Below are positions 1 through 8,426 of a stretch of DNA of 47,437 bases, piece by piece; the stretch's first letter is position 1, and every line of letters begins with the position of its first letter. The DNA lies in the NCBI GenBank assembly GCA_964533435.1, contig CAZHLU010000002.1, forward strand, positions 1 to 47,437, read 5' to 3'. The stretch comes from CAZWIT01 sp964533435 (lineage in GTDB: Bacteria > Patescibacteriota > Patescibacteriia > UBA1558 > GWA2-36-10). Made by a program: the position numbers and the translations under genes. The notes under the pieces are model-generated. The model did not search any database. It was not told the origin of the DNA and worked only from the letters and a program-made list of their open reading frames with translations.

Positions 1-1
1 T

Positions 2-460
2 ATTTTACCATTACAAATTTTGATTATTAGTTTGCCATTTTTATTTGTTAATTTTGCTTTATCTTATTTTTTGAATGCGACCGATAAACAAACTACTAAT
101 ACTAGAAATTTAGGTTTAACTATGATTTTGAATGTGGTTTTGAATCTGATATTAATACCAAAGTTGGCTGCCGTTGGCGCGGCTCTAGCATCTTCTATTA
201 GTACCATCTTTTTATGTATGATAGATCTTTGGGCAGTAAAAAAGGTGCTTATTAATAATTTAAAAATTTGGTGGCCACTAACTAAAGCCTTGGTAGCAGC
301 TATTTTAATGGTAATATTTTTAATATTATTTAAAGATAATTTCCCCTTATTTTTAACGGCTATTTTAGCAGCCTTAATCTATTTTGCTTTATTATTATTG
401 TTTGGCAACCTCAGTCGAGCTGATTGGCAATTTGTAAAAGAGTCTATGCTTAAAAGATAA
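2..460 (+). CDS. Polysaccharide flippase (Wzx/MATE-like), C-terminal part
   Basis: The frame is open to the window edge, so this is the 3' end of a longer gene; the in-frame TTG at 20 is not a real start. The 152 or so visible residues form about four hydrophobic helices with short polar loops. They include the 'NLGLTMILNVVLNLILIP' and 'GAALASSIST' stretches typical of the last helices of polysaccharide-biosynthesis flippases (Wzx/RfbX, MOP superfamily). Such proteins move lipid-linked glycans across the cytoplasmic membrane. The gene ends 4 nt before a glycosyltransferase and heads a same-strand sugar-polymer cluster, which fits. MurJ is a less likely alternative. Confidence 0.8.
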   Translation: MLPLQILIISLPFLFVNFALSYFLNATDKQTTNTRNLGLTMILNVVLNLILIPKLAAVGAALASSISTIFLCMIDLWAVKKVLINNLKIWWPLTKALVAAILMVIFLILFKDNFPLFLTAILAALIYFALLLLFGNLSRADWQFVKESMLKR

Positions 461-464
461 AATT

Positions 465-1102
465 ATGTTAAAGACCTTATTATTAACACATGAATATTAT
501 CCTTTTTCGGGTGGCGTGGCTCGTTATTGTTATAATTTATTTAAATTTTTACCAAAAGATAAATATTTAGTAGTTTGTGATAATCCGGTAGTCAAAAGTA
601 AAGACAATATTATTCATTTAAAGTTACAGTATAAATTTATTAAACCAAGTTGGCTCTTTTCTTTATTTCAGCTTAGTCGGATTATTAGACAAGAAAAAGT
701 AGAACAAATTTTTACGCCCAATATTTTACCATTAGGTTCGATTGCTTATTTATTTTTTAAGTTTTTGAAAATTCCTTATGTTATATCTTTGCACGGTTTA
801 GATATAAATAATGCTTTAAATAATAAACCAAAAATTACTAAATTAATTTTAAAATCAGCTAAAGCAATTGTCTGTAATACTAAATATACAGCTAGTCGTT
901 TAGCTGGTTTAGGTTTAGAAGAAAAGACAGTGGTTATTTATCCTAGTTTAACTAATTTACCAGAACCAGGGCAAAGTGATGTGGATTTAAAAGGACAATA
1001 TCATATTCAATCAGACGAAAAAGTTTTATTAACAGTAGCTAGACTTACTCATCGTAAAGGGCATGATTTAGTAATAAAATCTTTGGCTAATTTAAGAAAT
1101 TT
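465..1102 (+). CDS. Glycosyltransferase, GT4-like, cut by assembly gap
   Basis: ATG at 465, 4 nt after the flippase. The N-terminal Rossmann half is visible: 'LLTHEYYPFSGGVARYCYNL' is the usual opening of GT4 (glycosyl transferase family 1 Pfam) enzymes, with the glycine pair near the sugar-acceptor site. It is followed by 'YVISLHGLDI' and 'VARLTHRKGHDLVIKSL', where the C-terminal nucleotide-sugar domain starts. The coding sequence then runs into 100 N at 1103, so about half of the C-terminal domain (including the E-x7-E motif) is missing from the assembly. Likely adds a sugar to a lipid-linked surface glycan at the cytoplasmic face. Donor and acceptor cannot be read. Confidence 0.85.
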
Positions 1103-1202
1103 NNNNNNNNNNNNNNNNNNNNNNNNNNNNNNNNNNNNNNNNNNNNNNNNNNNNNNNNNNNNNNNNNNNNNNNNNNNNNNNNNNNNNNNNNNNNNNNNNN
1201 NN
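1103..1202. other. Assembly gap (100 N)
   Basis: Exactly 100 consecutive N, the usual placeholder for a scaffold join of unknown length. The glycosyltransferase on the left lacks its C-terminus and the one on the right appears to lack its first codons. The true gap could therefore be several hundred bases or more and could contain whole genes. Confidence 0.98.
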
Positions 1203-2356
1203 TTATTATTTTTAACATGTCTAACTATTCCGAATGGGAAGGTGGCGTTTCTAATCGTAATTATCATGTTTTAAAACAATTACAAGCCAGGCCAGAGATT
1301 AATAAAATTTTGGCCATTGATTATTTACCTTTGACTTTAAAAAGGGCTATTAGAATTTATAAAGAAGATTTAGTTTTAAACCTCAAATCAGGTGAAGTTA
1401 TTAGACGTCGTCCAACTAATAAGCTAACAAAGGTTTCTGATAAACTTTATGTTTATACTGATATTGATTTTCTCTGGCGACCAGCTTTGACCATGAAGAG
1501 AATTAAAAAAATAGCCATTGATTTAAATTTCGGCGATTTTATTTTATGGTCTTATTATCCATTTATTAGTCCTTATTGGCAACTTTTAGGTCAAAAATTA
1601 ACAGTTTTTGATGCGGTTGATAATTGGCTATTGCATTCTTCTTATCAAAAAGTAAAAGCTAAGTTAGCTAAGTGTTATGATATTATCAAGGATGAATCCG
1701 ATGTCGTTTTTACGGTTGCTAAAAGTTTATTGAATTTTTTTGATGATCAGCCAAATGTTTATTGGGTACCCAACGGTGTTGATTTAGTCCATTATAATCA
1801 AAATTTTTCTTTAGTAAATCGTGATATTGCCGACATTAGAAAACCAATCATCGGCTATATTGGGGTCATTCAAGATAAATTGGATATGGAATTGGTCAAA
1901 TATATTGCTGAAAAAAATCAGGACAAATCAATAGTTTTAGTTGGTCCTATTTGGGCAGAGCAAGATGAGGCTAGGGATAATTTGATGAAATTACCTAATG
2001 TTCATTTTTTGGGCTATAAAACTTATACTGAGGCCCCAATGTATATTCAGCAATTTGATTTAGGTATTGTGCCGCATAAGGCTGGTAATTTTTCGGCCAG
2101 TACTAATCCAATGAAGATTTATGAATATTTGGCTTGTGGTAAGCCGGTAGTTTCTACATCTAATGTTGGCAGTGAAAATATTAGTGATTTAGTAGCAATT
2201 GCTAGTGATTATGCTGAATTTGATAAAATGATTAATCAAGCTTTAACTTTGGATAAAGATAAAGTAAAAGCTCAAGCCCAAGAAGTAGTTAAGCAATATT
2301 CTTGGTTTAATGCAGTTAATAAGATGTTAGATTTAATTAATAATAAATTAAATTAA
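1203..2356 (+). CDS. Glycosyltransferase, GT4-like, 5' end in gap
   Basis: The first in-frame ATG is 1217, but the frame stays open to the gap and the preceding codons (IIFN) look like the first beta strand of the fold, so the real start probably lies in the gap. The protein reads 'MSNYSEWEGGVSNRNYHVLK', then a two-domain Rossmann layout. 'VFDAVDNWL' and 'WVPNGVDLVHYN' mark the domain junction, 'KPIIGYIGVIQDKLD' the donor-domain start, and 'MKIYEYLACGKPVVST' is the E-x7-E-type donor-binding motif of GT4 retaining enzymes. Cytoplasmic sugar transfer onto a surface glycan is likely. The specific sugar is unknown. Confidence 0.85.
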
Positions 2357-2357
2357 T

Positions 2358-3302
2358 ATGGAGGCGCCAATAGATATTTCTATTATTATTGTTAACTGGC
2401 GAGTTAGACATTTAGTAGAAAAATGTTTAGACAGTATTAAAGAGCAAGAATCTAGTGTTAATGTAAAAATTATCATAGTTGATAATTATTCCAACGATGG
2501 AATAGCTGAAATGTTGATGCTTAATTATCCAGAAGTAAAATACACTGGTTTAATGAAAAACTATGGTTTTGCCAAGGCTAATAACTTAGCCTTGGGTCAG
2601 GCTAGTGGCAAATACGTTTGTTTACTTAATCCTGATACCGAACTAAAACCAGGATTTTTAGAAGGGGTTTTAAAATATTTTGCAGCTAATCCTGGAGTAG
2701 ATATTATTGGTCCACGTTTATTAAATCCAGATGGTTCTTTGCAATATTCTGTTCGTCGTTTACCAACTCTCTCTAGTCAGATTTTTACTTTGTTAAAATT
2801 ACAAAATATTATTAATCCACAAGTGAATTTAAACGATGTTTTACCTAAATATTTTTTGGGTTTTGGTAAATTTTTACGTCGTTTATTTGGTAAAACTAAA
2901 GTTTCTTTAGATTATTTAGCTAGTGATTTTGATTATAATAAAGAACAGGCCGTAGAACAGTTAATGGGCGCGGCTATTATTTGTCGATCCGAGGTTTTCA
3001 AAAAGATCGGTAATTTAGATGAAAAATTCTATATTTGGTTTGAAGAAGTTGATTTTTGCAAACGAGCGCGTCAGGCTGGTTTAGTTATTCACTATGTGCC
3101 AAGTTTAGAAGTAATACATTATGGCGGTCAAAGTTTTGCTCAAGCGCCTAGTTTAAAAAAACAATGGATTTTTGATCGTAGTTTATTATATTATTTTTGG
3201 AAGCATAATCCCAAATGGCAGGCATTTATTTTATTAATACTAACACCAATTAATTTATTTTTGACTTTAATCTATGTCTTGCTTGCTAAAAATAAAAAAT
3301 AA
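2358..3302 (+). CDS. Glycosyltransferase family 2
   Basis: 314 residues, starting 2 nt after the preceding gene. A GT-A fold is seen in 'ISIIIVNWRVRHLVEKCLDS', 'IIIVDNYSNDG' and 'CLLNPDTELKPG', the last being the DxD-like metal/donor site (NPDTE). 'FEEVDFCKRARQAG' is the ED motif that holds the catalytic base. This is the rhamnosyltransferase-like branch (WbbL/RfbF) of inverting GT2 enzymes. Residues from about 288 to 310 form a hydrophobic C-terminal helix, suggesting membrane attachment. The stop codon overlaps the next gene by 29 nt. The acceptor is probably a growing lipid-linked surface polysaccharide. Confidence 0.9.
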   Translation: MEAPIDISIIIVNWRVRHLVEKCLDSIKEQESSVNVKIIIVDNYSNDGIAEMLMLNYPEVKYTGLMKNYGFAKANNLALGQASGKYVCLLNPDTELKPGFLEGVLKYFAANPGVDIIGPRLLNPDGSLQYSVRRLPTLSSQIFTLLKLQNIINPQVNLNDVLPKYFLGFGKFLRRLFGKTKVSLDYLASDFDYNKEQAVEQLMGAAIICRSEVFKKIGNLDEKFYIWFEEVDFCKRARQAGLVIHYVPSLEVIHYGGQSFAQAPSLKKQWIFDRSLLYYFWKHNPKWQAFILLILTPINLFLTLIYVLLAKNKK

Positions 3303-4716
3303 ATCACTAACATTTAATTTATTACTGACTTTATTTACTGTAGAGCTTTTCTCAGTGTTAGCTTGGCAATGGCCAATTTTGGCTATTATTTTTTTAGTTT
3401 GTATTGCTGTAATTTTATTTTATGCTCTTTGGCATTATCCAAAATTAGCTTTGTTTGTGCCAGCTATTGAATTATTTAGTGGAGCCATGGGTAGAGCTTT
3501 AAGTTATGGTTTTGTTTCTTTGCGCATGCTTATTTTTGCGGTTGTAATTTTATATTTTATTATTTATCTAATATCTAAAAAACAAAAGTTTAAGATTATA
3601 AATAATAAAAAATTATGGCTTTTTTATTTAATCTGGTTAGGCATTTTATTTTTAGCTTTAGTTAATGGATTTTTACACGGGCAAGAAAGTTTAAAAATAT
3701 TTTTGGATTTTAATAATTATTTATATTGGCTTTATTTACCAATTTGGTATCAATTTTATGATGATCAGGATTGGTCTTATTTATGGCAATCTTTGCGTTT
3801 AATTGCTATTTATTTAAGTATAAAAACACTAGTCATTTTTAGTATTTTTAGCCAATTTGATTATCAATATTTAGTAAATTTTTATAAATGGTTACGTGAT
3901 ACTCGCTTTAGCGAAATCACCCCCTTAGGTTCAAATTTTTATCGTATTTTTAGCCAAAGTCAGATTTTTATATTAATTGCTTTTTTAGCTTTATGGTTAA
4001 AACAAATTTATAATTTTAAAAATTATAAAAATTTATTTTTAATTATTATTTTTTCTAGTGCTTTATTATTAAGCCTATCGCGTAGTTTTTGGTTGGGTGG
4101 GGCTGTAGCTTTTTTGGTGATGATGCTACTTGCTAATTTTAAGTTAGTAAGTTTTAGTTGGAAAATATTGTTAAAGCAAGTTTTTATGGTTTTTGTATTT
4201 AGTTCAGCTCTGGTAATGTTGCTTTATAATGTGCCAAAATTTAACGGGGATAATATTTTTAAATTTAGTCATACAGAAAGTAGAGAGCAATCTTTGTCTA
4301 GCCGTCAGGCTTTACTGGCTCCTCTAAAAGAGGCTATTATTTCTCAGGCTATTATTGGTTATGGCTTTGGTAAAGAAATAACTTATTATTCTAATGACCC
4401 GCGTATTAAAAATGAGGCTAATCCTAGTGGTAAATATTCTACTTATGCTTTAGAGTGGGGTTGGTTAGATTTTATGTTAAAATTTGGTTTAATAGCTACA
4501 ATTTTTATATTAGTTTGTCTGATTTTAGTTTTAAAGCAAGCCTATGTTATAATAAAGCAAGCTAAGCTAAGTATTTTTTTAGTAGCCAGCCTAGTTGCTT
4601 TAATGTTTATTCATTTTTTTAGCCCCTACCTAAATCATCCTTTGGGTATTGGTTGGTTGATGATTTTAATTATTTATGTCTATAATGTAAAGTTTGTAGA
4701 TGCCAATAAAATATAA
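3274..4716 (+). CDS. O-antigen ligase/polymerase-like membrane protein
   Basis: 480 residues with roughly ten or more hydrophobic helices and one large external loop (about 310-390). It has the helix distribution of the Wzy/WaaL (O-antigen ligase, PF04932-type) superfamily. 'LLSLSRSFWLGGAVAFLV' holds the Arg-rich signature after a helix, and 'IIGYGFGKEITYYSN' resembles the conserved G-x-G region of the periplasmic loop. The proposed start overlaps the upstream glycosyltransferase by 29 nt. Expected role: polymerising or attaching the glycan that the neighbouring GT enzymes build and the flippase exports. Polymerase versus ligase cannot be separated by sequence alone. Confidence 0.75.
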   Translation: MSCLLKIKNKSLTFNLLLTLFTVELFSVLAWQWPILAIIFLVCIAVILFYALWHYPKLALFVPAIELFSGAMGRALSYGFVSLRMLIFAVVILYFIIYLISKKQKFKIINNKKLWLFYLIWLGILFLALVNGFLHGQESLKIFLDFNNYLYWLYLPIWYQFYDDQDWSYLWQSLRLIAIYLSIKTLVIFSIFSQFDYQYLVNFYKWLRDTRFSEITPLGSNFYRIFSQSQIFILIAFLALWLKQIYNFKNYKNLFLIIIFSSALLLSLSRSFWLGGAVAFLVMMLLANFKLVSFSWKILLKQVFMVFVFSSALVMLLYNVPKFNGDNIFKFSHTESREQSLSSRQALLAPLKEAIISQAIIGYGFGKEITYYSNDPRIKNEANPSGKYSTYALEWGWLDFMLKFGLIATIFILVCLILVLKQAYVIIKQAKLSIFLVASLVALMFIHFFSPYLNHPLGIGWLMILIIYVYNVKFVDANKI

Positions 4717-4717
4717 T

Positions 4718-5716
4718 ATGGATCAAGTTGCGCATAAAGTTACAATTAGTTTACTTACTTGGAATGGAGCAAAATATTTGCCCGTGCTTTTACATAGTTT
4801 GCAAAATCAAACTTTTAAGGATTGGGAATTGTTAGTTTTAGATAATGCTTCGGTTGATAATTCGGTTGCTTTAGTTGAAGAATATTGGCCACCGGCTACT
4901 ATTATAAAGCAAAAACAAAATATCGGTTTTGCTCGTGGCCATAATTTATTAGTAAAATGGTCAAAATCAGAATATGTTTTAGTTTTAAATCAAGATGTTA
5001 TTTTGGACTCAGATTATATCGAGACTTTAGTTGATTTTTTGGATAAGCATCCTAAAGTAGCTAGTGTATCAGGAAAAATATTTTATTGGGATTTTGAAGA
5101 AAATAAAAAGACCACGCAGATAGATACACTTGGTTTAAAGATGTATCATAATCGTAGAGTAGAGGACTGGTTGCAAGGAGCAGAAGACAGGATGATAGAA
5201 GACCAAGAAGTATTTGGTTTATCAGCGGTAGCAGTTTTATATCGTCGAGCAGCTTTAGAAAGTGTGCGCATACCTAATGCTAGTAATGATTTTGAATATT
5301 TTGATGAAGATTTTTTTTCTTATAAAGAAGATATAGATTTAGCTTGGCGTTTACGTTTGTGGTCCTGGCAAAATTATTTAGTTAGTAATGCCAAGGCTTA
5401 TCATGACAGAACTCTATCTAATCGACAGAGTTTAAAAGTTAGGCGTAAATATCGAGGCTTGGCTAATAAATTATCTTACCGTAATCATTTTTTATTGCTT
5501 TATAAAAATTCGTTTTGGAAAAATTATTTTAAGGATTGGCATTTGATATTTTGGTATGAGTTTAAAAAATTTATTTATTTATTAATTTTTGAAAGATCAA
5601 CTTTGGTAGGGATTAAAGAATTTTTTAAATTGTTGCCAAAAATTTCTAAAAAGAGAAAATATATTCAAAAAAATTGTCATCAAGAGTATAGAGATATATA
5701 TAACTGGTTGAGTTAA
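4718..5716 (+). CDS. Glycosyltransferase family 2
   Basis: I place the start at ATG 4718, one base after the upstream stop, because the fold begins at 'VTISLLTWNGAKYLPVLLHS'; an in-frame ATG at 4700 would overlap the upstream gene. About 332 residues. GT2 features: 'LLVLDNASVDNSV', 'VLVLNQDVILDSDY' (NQD at the DxD position) and 'YKEDIDLAWRLRLW' (ED motif with the likely catalytic Asp). The C-terminal 100 residues are basic and aromatic with a short hydrophobic segment (FIYLLIF), probably lying on the membrane. Inverting sugar transferase of the rhamnosyltransferase type; acceptor unknown. Confidence 0.88.
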   Translation: MDQVAHKVTISLLTWNGAKYLPVLLHSLQNQTFKDWELLVLDNASVDNSVALVEEYWPPATIIKQKQNIGFARGHNLLVKWSKSEYVLVLNQDVILDSDYIETLVDFLDKHPKVASVSGKIFYWDFEENKKTTQIDTLGLKMYHNRRVEDWLQGAEDRMIEDQEVFGLSAVAVLYRRAALESVRIPNASNDFEYFDEDFFSYKEDIDLAWRLRLWSWQNYLVSNAKAYHDRTLSNRQSLKVRRKYRGLANKLSYRNHFLLLYKNSFWKNYFKDWHLIFWYEFKKFIYLLIFERSTLVGIKEFFKLLPKISKKRKYIQKNCHQEYRDIYNWLS

Positions 5717-5720
5717 TAAA

Positions 5721-6527
5721 ATGGATTTATCTTTCATAATTTTAAATTATAAAAATAAGAATTTAACAAAAGAGTTATTACAAAACTTGTTGGATTTAGA
5801 TTTAAAATTAAGCTATGAAATTATTGTAGTTGATAATGCTTCTTATGATGGCATTGAGCAGGTTATTCAAAATAATTTTCCGCAAGTAAAATTTATTCAA
5901 AGTAAGATCAACGGTGGTTTTGCTTATGGTAATAATTTGGGGATTAAAGAGTCTAGTGGTAAATATGTAATTATTTGCAATCCAGATTTAGCTTTTTTAT
6001 CAAACGCTACTTTACAACTCTATGATTATATGGAAACAAATCCCGAAGTAGCTTTAGCAGGACCTAGGCTTATTAATGCGGATAAAAGTATTCAATATTC
6101 TTGTACTACTTTTCCAGATTGGCATTTGCCATTATATCGACGTACACCACTGGGTGAGACTAAAAAGGGGCAAGTATGGTTAGATAAATATTTAATGAAA
6201 GATATTGATCATCATCATAATTTTTTTGTGCCAGCTTTGTTTGGTGCCTGTTTGATTGTGCGCCGACAAGCTTTAGAAAAAGTTGGTCTTTTAGATGAAA
6301 GATATTTTATGTACATGGAAGACTTAGATTGGTCGCGTCGTTTTTGGCAAGCAGGTTTTAAAGTAGCCTATGTAGGCGAGGCTGAAGTTATTCATTTGCA
6401 CCGTCGTCAGTCAGCAGCTGATAATCTGCCTAAGTCATTATTCAATAAATCAGCTCGCTATCATATAGTTAGTTTTCTTAAATATCTTATCAAATTTAAA
6501 GGCCAAGAATTACCAGTAATAAAATAA
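5721..6527 (+). CDS. Glycosyltransferase family 2
   Basis: 268 residues, 4 nt after the preceding gene and last of the polysaccharide cluster. Motifs: 'SFIILNYKNKNLTKELLQNL', 'IIVVDNASYDG', 'VIICNPDLAFL' (NPD at the metal site), and 'MYMEDLDWSRRFWQAGF' carrying the ED catalytic motif. No membrane helix is evident. It is the third GT2 of this branch within 4 kb, suggesting a repeat unit with several sugars added one after another. A clear intrinsic terminator follows directly at its stop. Confidence 0.9.
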   Translation: MDLSFIILNYKNKNLTKELLQNLLDLDLKLSYEIIVVDNASYDGIEQVIQNNFPQVKFIQSKINGGFAYGNNLGIKESSGKYVIICNPDLAFLSNATLQLYDYMETNPEVALAGPRLINADKSIQYSCTTFPDWHLPLYRRTPLGETKKGQVWLDKYLMKDIDHHHNFFVPALFGACLIVRRQALEKVGLLDERYFMYMEDLDWSRRFWQAGFKVAYVGEAEVIHLHRRQSAADNLPKSLFNKSARYHIVSFLKYLIKFKGQELPVIK

Positions 6528-6555
6528 AAACCCCTGTATTGCAAGGGGTTTTGTT
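6527..6555 (+). terminator. Intrinsic terminator of glycan cluster
   Basis: cccct (6531-6535) pairs with agggg (6544-6548) with flanking A and T runs lengthening the stem, followed by ttttgttt. It sits right after the last GT2 stop and ends the + strand cluster. Confidence 0.85.
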
Positions 6556-6575
6556 TGGCCTTAAGGAATATAGAT

Positions 6576-6779
6576 CTAAGGATCCATAAAAGCCCAGGCG
6601 CGGGCTACGAGCGGTACGATGATGCCTCGTAGCAATATATAGTGGCCAAATAGAGTAGTGGCAATAGCAATGAATAGGCAGATAAATAGGCTACCTGCGG
6701 GTAGGAAAATAGCCTTGATAAAAAGAGTTTCAAGCATAATTACTAGGGCAATTATGCTTAGTTTTTTTAGAAGCTTCAT
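6576..6779 (-). CDS. Small membrane protein, function unknown
   Basis: 67 residues with two strongly hydrophobic segments (about 8-28 and 30-52) and a basic start (MKLLKK), so an inner-membrane protein with no recognisable family. It is supported as a real gene by an AAGGAG Shine-Dalgarno sequence 5 nt before the ATG and a plausible promoter further up. Its bases are less AT-rich than those of neighbouring genes. It lies convergent to the glycosyltransferase cluster and divergent from lysS. It shares its initiation style (strong SD, about 50-nt leader, TAAACT -10 box) with the HsmA gene at 34 kb. Confidence 0.65.
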   Translation of the reverse strand: MKLLKKLSIIALVIMLETLFIKAIFLPAGSLFICLFIAIATTLFGHYILLRGIIVPLVARAWAFMDP

Positions 6780-6784
6780 TGGAT

Positions 6785-6859
6785 CTCCTTTTGGTTTTGG
6801 GCCACAAAAGGGAAAGGGCAGACTAATTTAAAGTTTACACCTTTTTATAATATCGTCAA
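6785..6859 (-). promoter_or_regulatory. Promoter and Shine-Dalgarno of the 67-aa gene
   Basis: Reading the minus strand: -35 TTGACG (6854-6859), 16-bp spacer, -10 TAAACT (6832-6837), then AAGGAG (6785-6790) 5 nt before the ATG. The -10 box continues as TAAACTTTA, a string also found at the same place in two other promoters in this window. Confidence 0.55.
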
Positions 6860-6868
6860 TAAATAAAC

Positions 6869-6897
6869 TTGATTTTTAGCCTTATATTGGGTATTAT
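6869..6897 (+). promoter_or_regulatory. lysS promoter
   Basis: TTGATT (6869-6874), 17-bp spacer, TATTAT (6892-6897). Expected transcription start near 6904 gives a leader of about 19 nt without a Shine-Dalgarno sequence. Confidence 0.65.
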
Positions 6898-6922
6898 TAG
6901 TGCATAACTATTGAAATAAAAT

Positions 6923-8416
6923 ATGTTAAAAAATACAGTTACAAGCCCAGATATCAATGATGAATATCAACAACGTTTAGCAAAGCTGGCTGAGCTAAAA
7001 AGTAAAAATATTGAAGCTTTTCCTAGTAAAGCTATAAAAAATATTAGCATTGCCGATTTTTTAGCTGATTTTAAAAAACATCTAGCTTCGCAAAAAAAGG
7101 TAATTTTAGCTGGTCGTTTAGTTAGTATTCGTATGCAGGGTGGTTCTTGTTTTGTGCATTTAGTTGACGCTTCAGCTAAAGTACAAGCTTTTTTACGCAA
7201 GGATACAATGGGCGAAGAGCTTTATGATAATTTTAAAAATTATATTGATCAGGCAGACTTTGTTGAGTTTAGTGGTCAAGCTTTTTTAACTAAAACTAAT
7301 GAGCCAACTATTTTAGTCACAGACTTTAAATTGTTGACTAAAACTTTATTACCAATGCCAGATCAGTATTATGGCTTAAAAGATCCAGATTTACGTTATC
7401 GTAAACGTTATTTGGATTTACTAGTTAATCCTAATATTAAACAGATCTTTAATTTACGTAATCAGTTAATTAAATTAACCAGACAATGGTTTGATAAATA
7501 TGATTTTCTAGAGGTAGATACTCCTGTTTTGCAAACTGTAGCTGGCGGTGCAGCAGCTGAGCCTTTTATCACTCATCATAATTCTTTAGATATTGATTTG
7601 TATTTACGGGTTGCTCCAGAGCTTTATTTAAAACGTTTGATTATTGGAGGTTTTGAAAGAGTTTATGAAATCGCTCGTTGTTTTCGTAATGAAGGCATGG
7701 ATCATCAACATAATCCAGAATTTACTCAGATTGAAGCATACTGGGCTTATCAAGACTACCAAGGCTTAATGATTTTTATTGAAAAGTTTTTTACCTGGCT
7801 AGTACCCCAAATTAATAATAAGAGCTTAATACTTGTTAACGGTGATGATAAACTTGATTTTAAGGCACCATTTAAGCGTTTAGACTTTAAAGAGGCCTTG
7901 GACACAGCTATGGGCGTTGACACTGACGCTTGTAGTGATGAGGATTTATTTAATTTAGGTAAAAAGGCTAATATCAACCTAGATAAAGCTTGGGGTCGAG
8001 GCAAATTGCTAGATGAATTGTATAAAAAATTTGTACGTAAAAATATTATTCAACCGACTTTTATTATCAATCATCCTTTAGCTTTATCACCACTAGCTAA
8101 AAAGATTAAAGATCGTCCTAATTATGTTGAGCGTTTTCAATTGGTAATCAAAGGAGCAGAAGTAGTTAATGCTTTTTCTGAGCTTAATGATCCAATTGAT
8201 CAAGAGGCTCGATTTAAAGAGCAGTCAAAGCTTAAAGATAAAGGTGATGATGAGGCCATGTCAGCTGATGCTGATTTTGTTGAAGCTTTAAAACATGGCT
8301 TACCACCGACAGCTGGTTTAGGTATGGGCATTGATCGTTTGCTTATGATTTTGGGTAATAATGAAAATATTAAGGAAGTTATTTTATTTCCTACAGTTAA
8401 ACCAAAAAAGGATTAA
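6923..8416 (+). CDS. lysS: Lysyl-tRNA synthetase, class II
   Basis: 497 residues, the family's usual length. It charges tRNA-Lys with lysine in the cytoplasm. Order of domains: N-terminal OB-fold anticodon-binding domain (about 60-160, 'VILAGRLVSIRMQGG'), then the class II catalytic core. Motif 2 is at 'ARCFRNEGMDHQHNPEFTQI' and motif 3 at 'GLGMGIDRLLMIL', where the Arg binds ATP. 'GGAAAEPFITHHN' is the LysRS signature before motif 2. First gene of a + strand series lysS-serS-alr with short gaps. No Shine-Dalgarno sequence is seen at the ATG. Confidence 0.97.
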   Translation: MLKNTVTSPDINDEYQQRLAKLAELKSKNIEAFPSKAIKNISIADFLADFKKHLASQKKVILAGRLVSIRMQGGSCFVHLVDASAKVQAFLRKDTMGEELYDNFKNYIDQADFVEFSGQAFLTKTNEPTILVTDFKLLTKTLLPMPDQYYGLKDPDLRYRKRYLDLLVNPNIKQIFNLRNQLIKLTRQWFDKYDFLEVDTPVLQTVAGGAAAEPFITHHNSLDIDLYLRVAPELYLKRLIIGGFERVYEIARCFRNEGMDHQHNPEFTQIEAYWAYQDYQGLMIFIEKFFTWLVPQINNKSLILVNGDDKLDFKAPFKRLDFKEALDTAMGVDTDACSDEDLFNLGKKANINLDKAWGRGKLLDELYKKFVRKNIIQPTFIINHPLALSPLAKKIKDRPNYVERFQLVIKGAEVVNAFSELNDPIDQEARFKEQSKLKDKGDDEAMSADADFVEALKHGLPPTAGLGMGIDRLLMILGNNENIKEVILFPTVKPKKD

Positions 8417-8426
8417 ATATAAATAT

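Noticed and set aside
1217..1219. ATG 1217 as true start of the second glycosyltransferase
   Set aside because: The frame is open to the gap and the preceding residues look like part of the first beta strand.
8361..8426. Early in-frame ATG for serS
   Set aside because: Lies inside lysS; the conserved SerRS start is at 8427.
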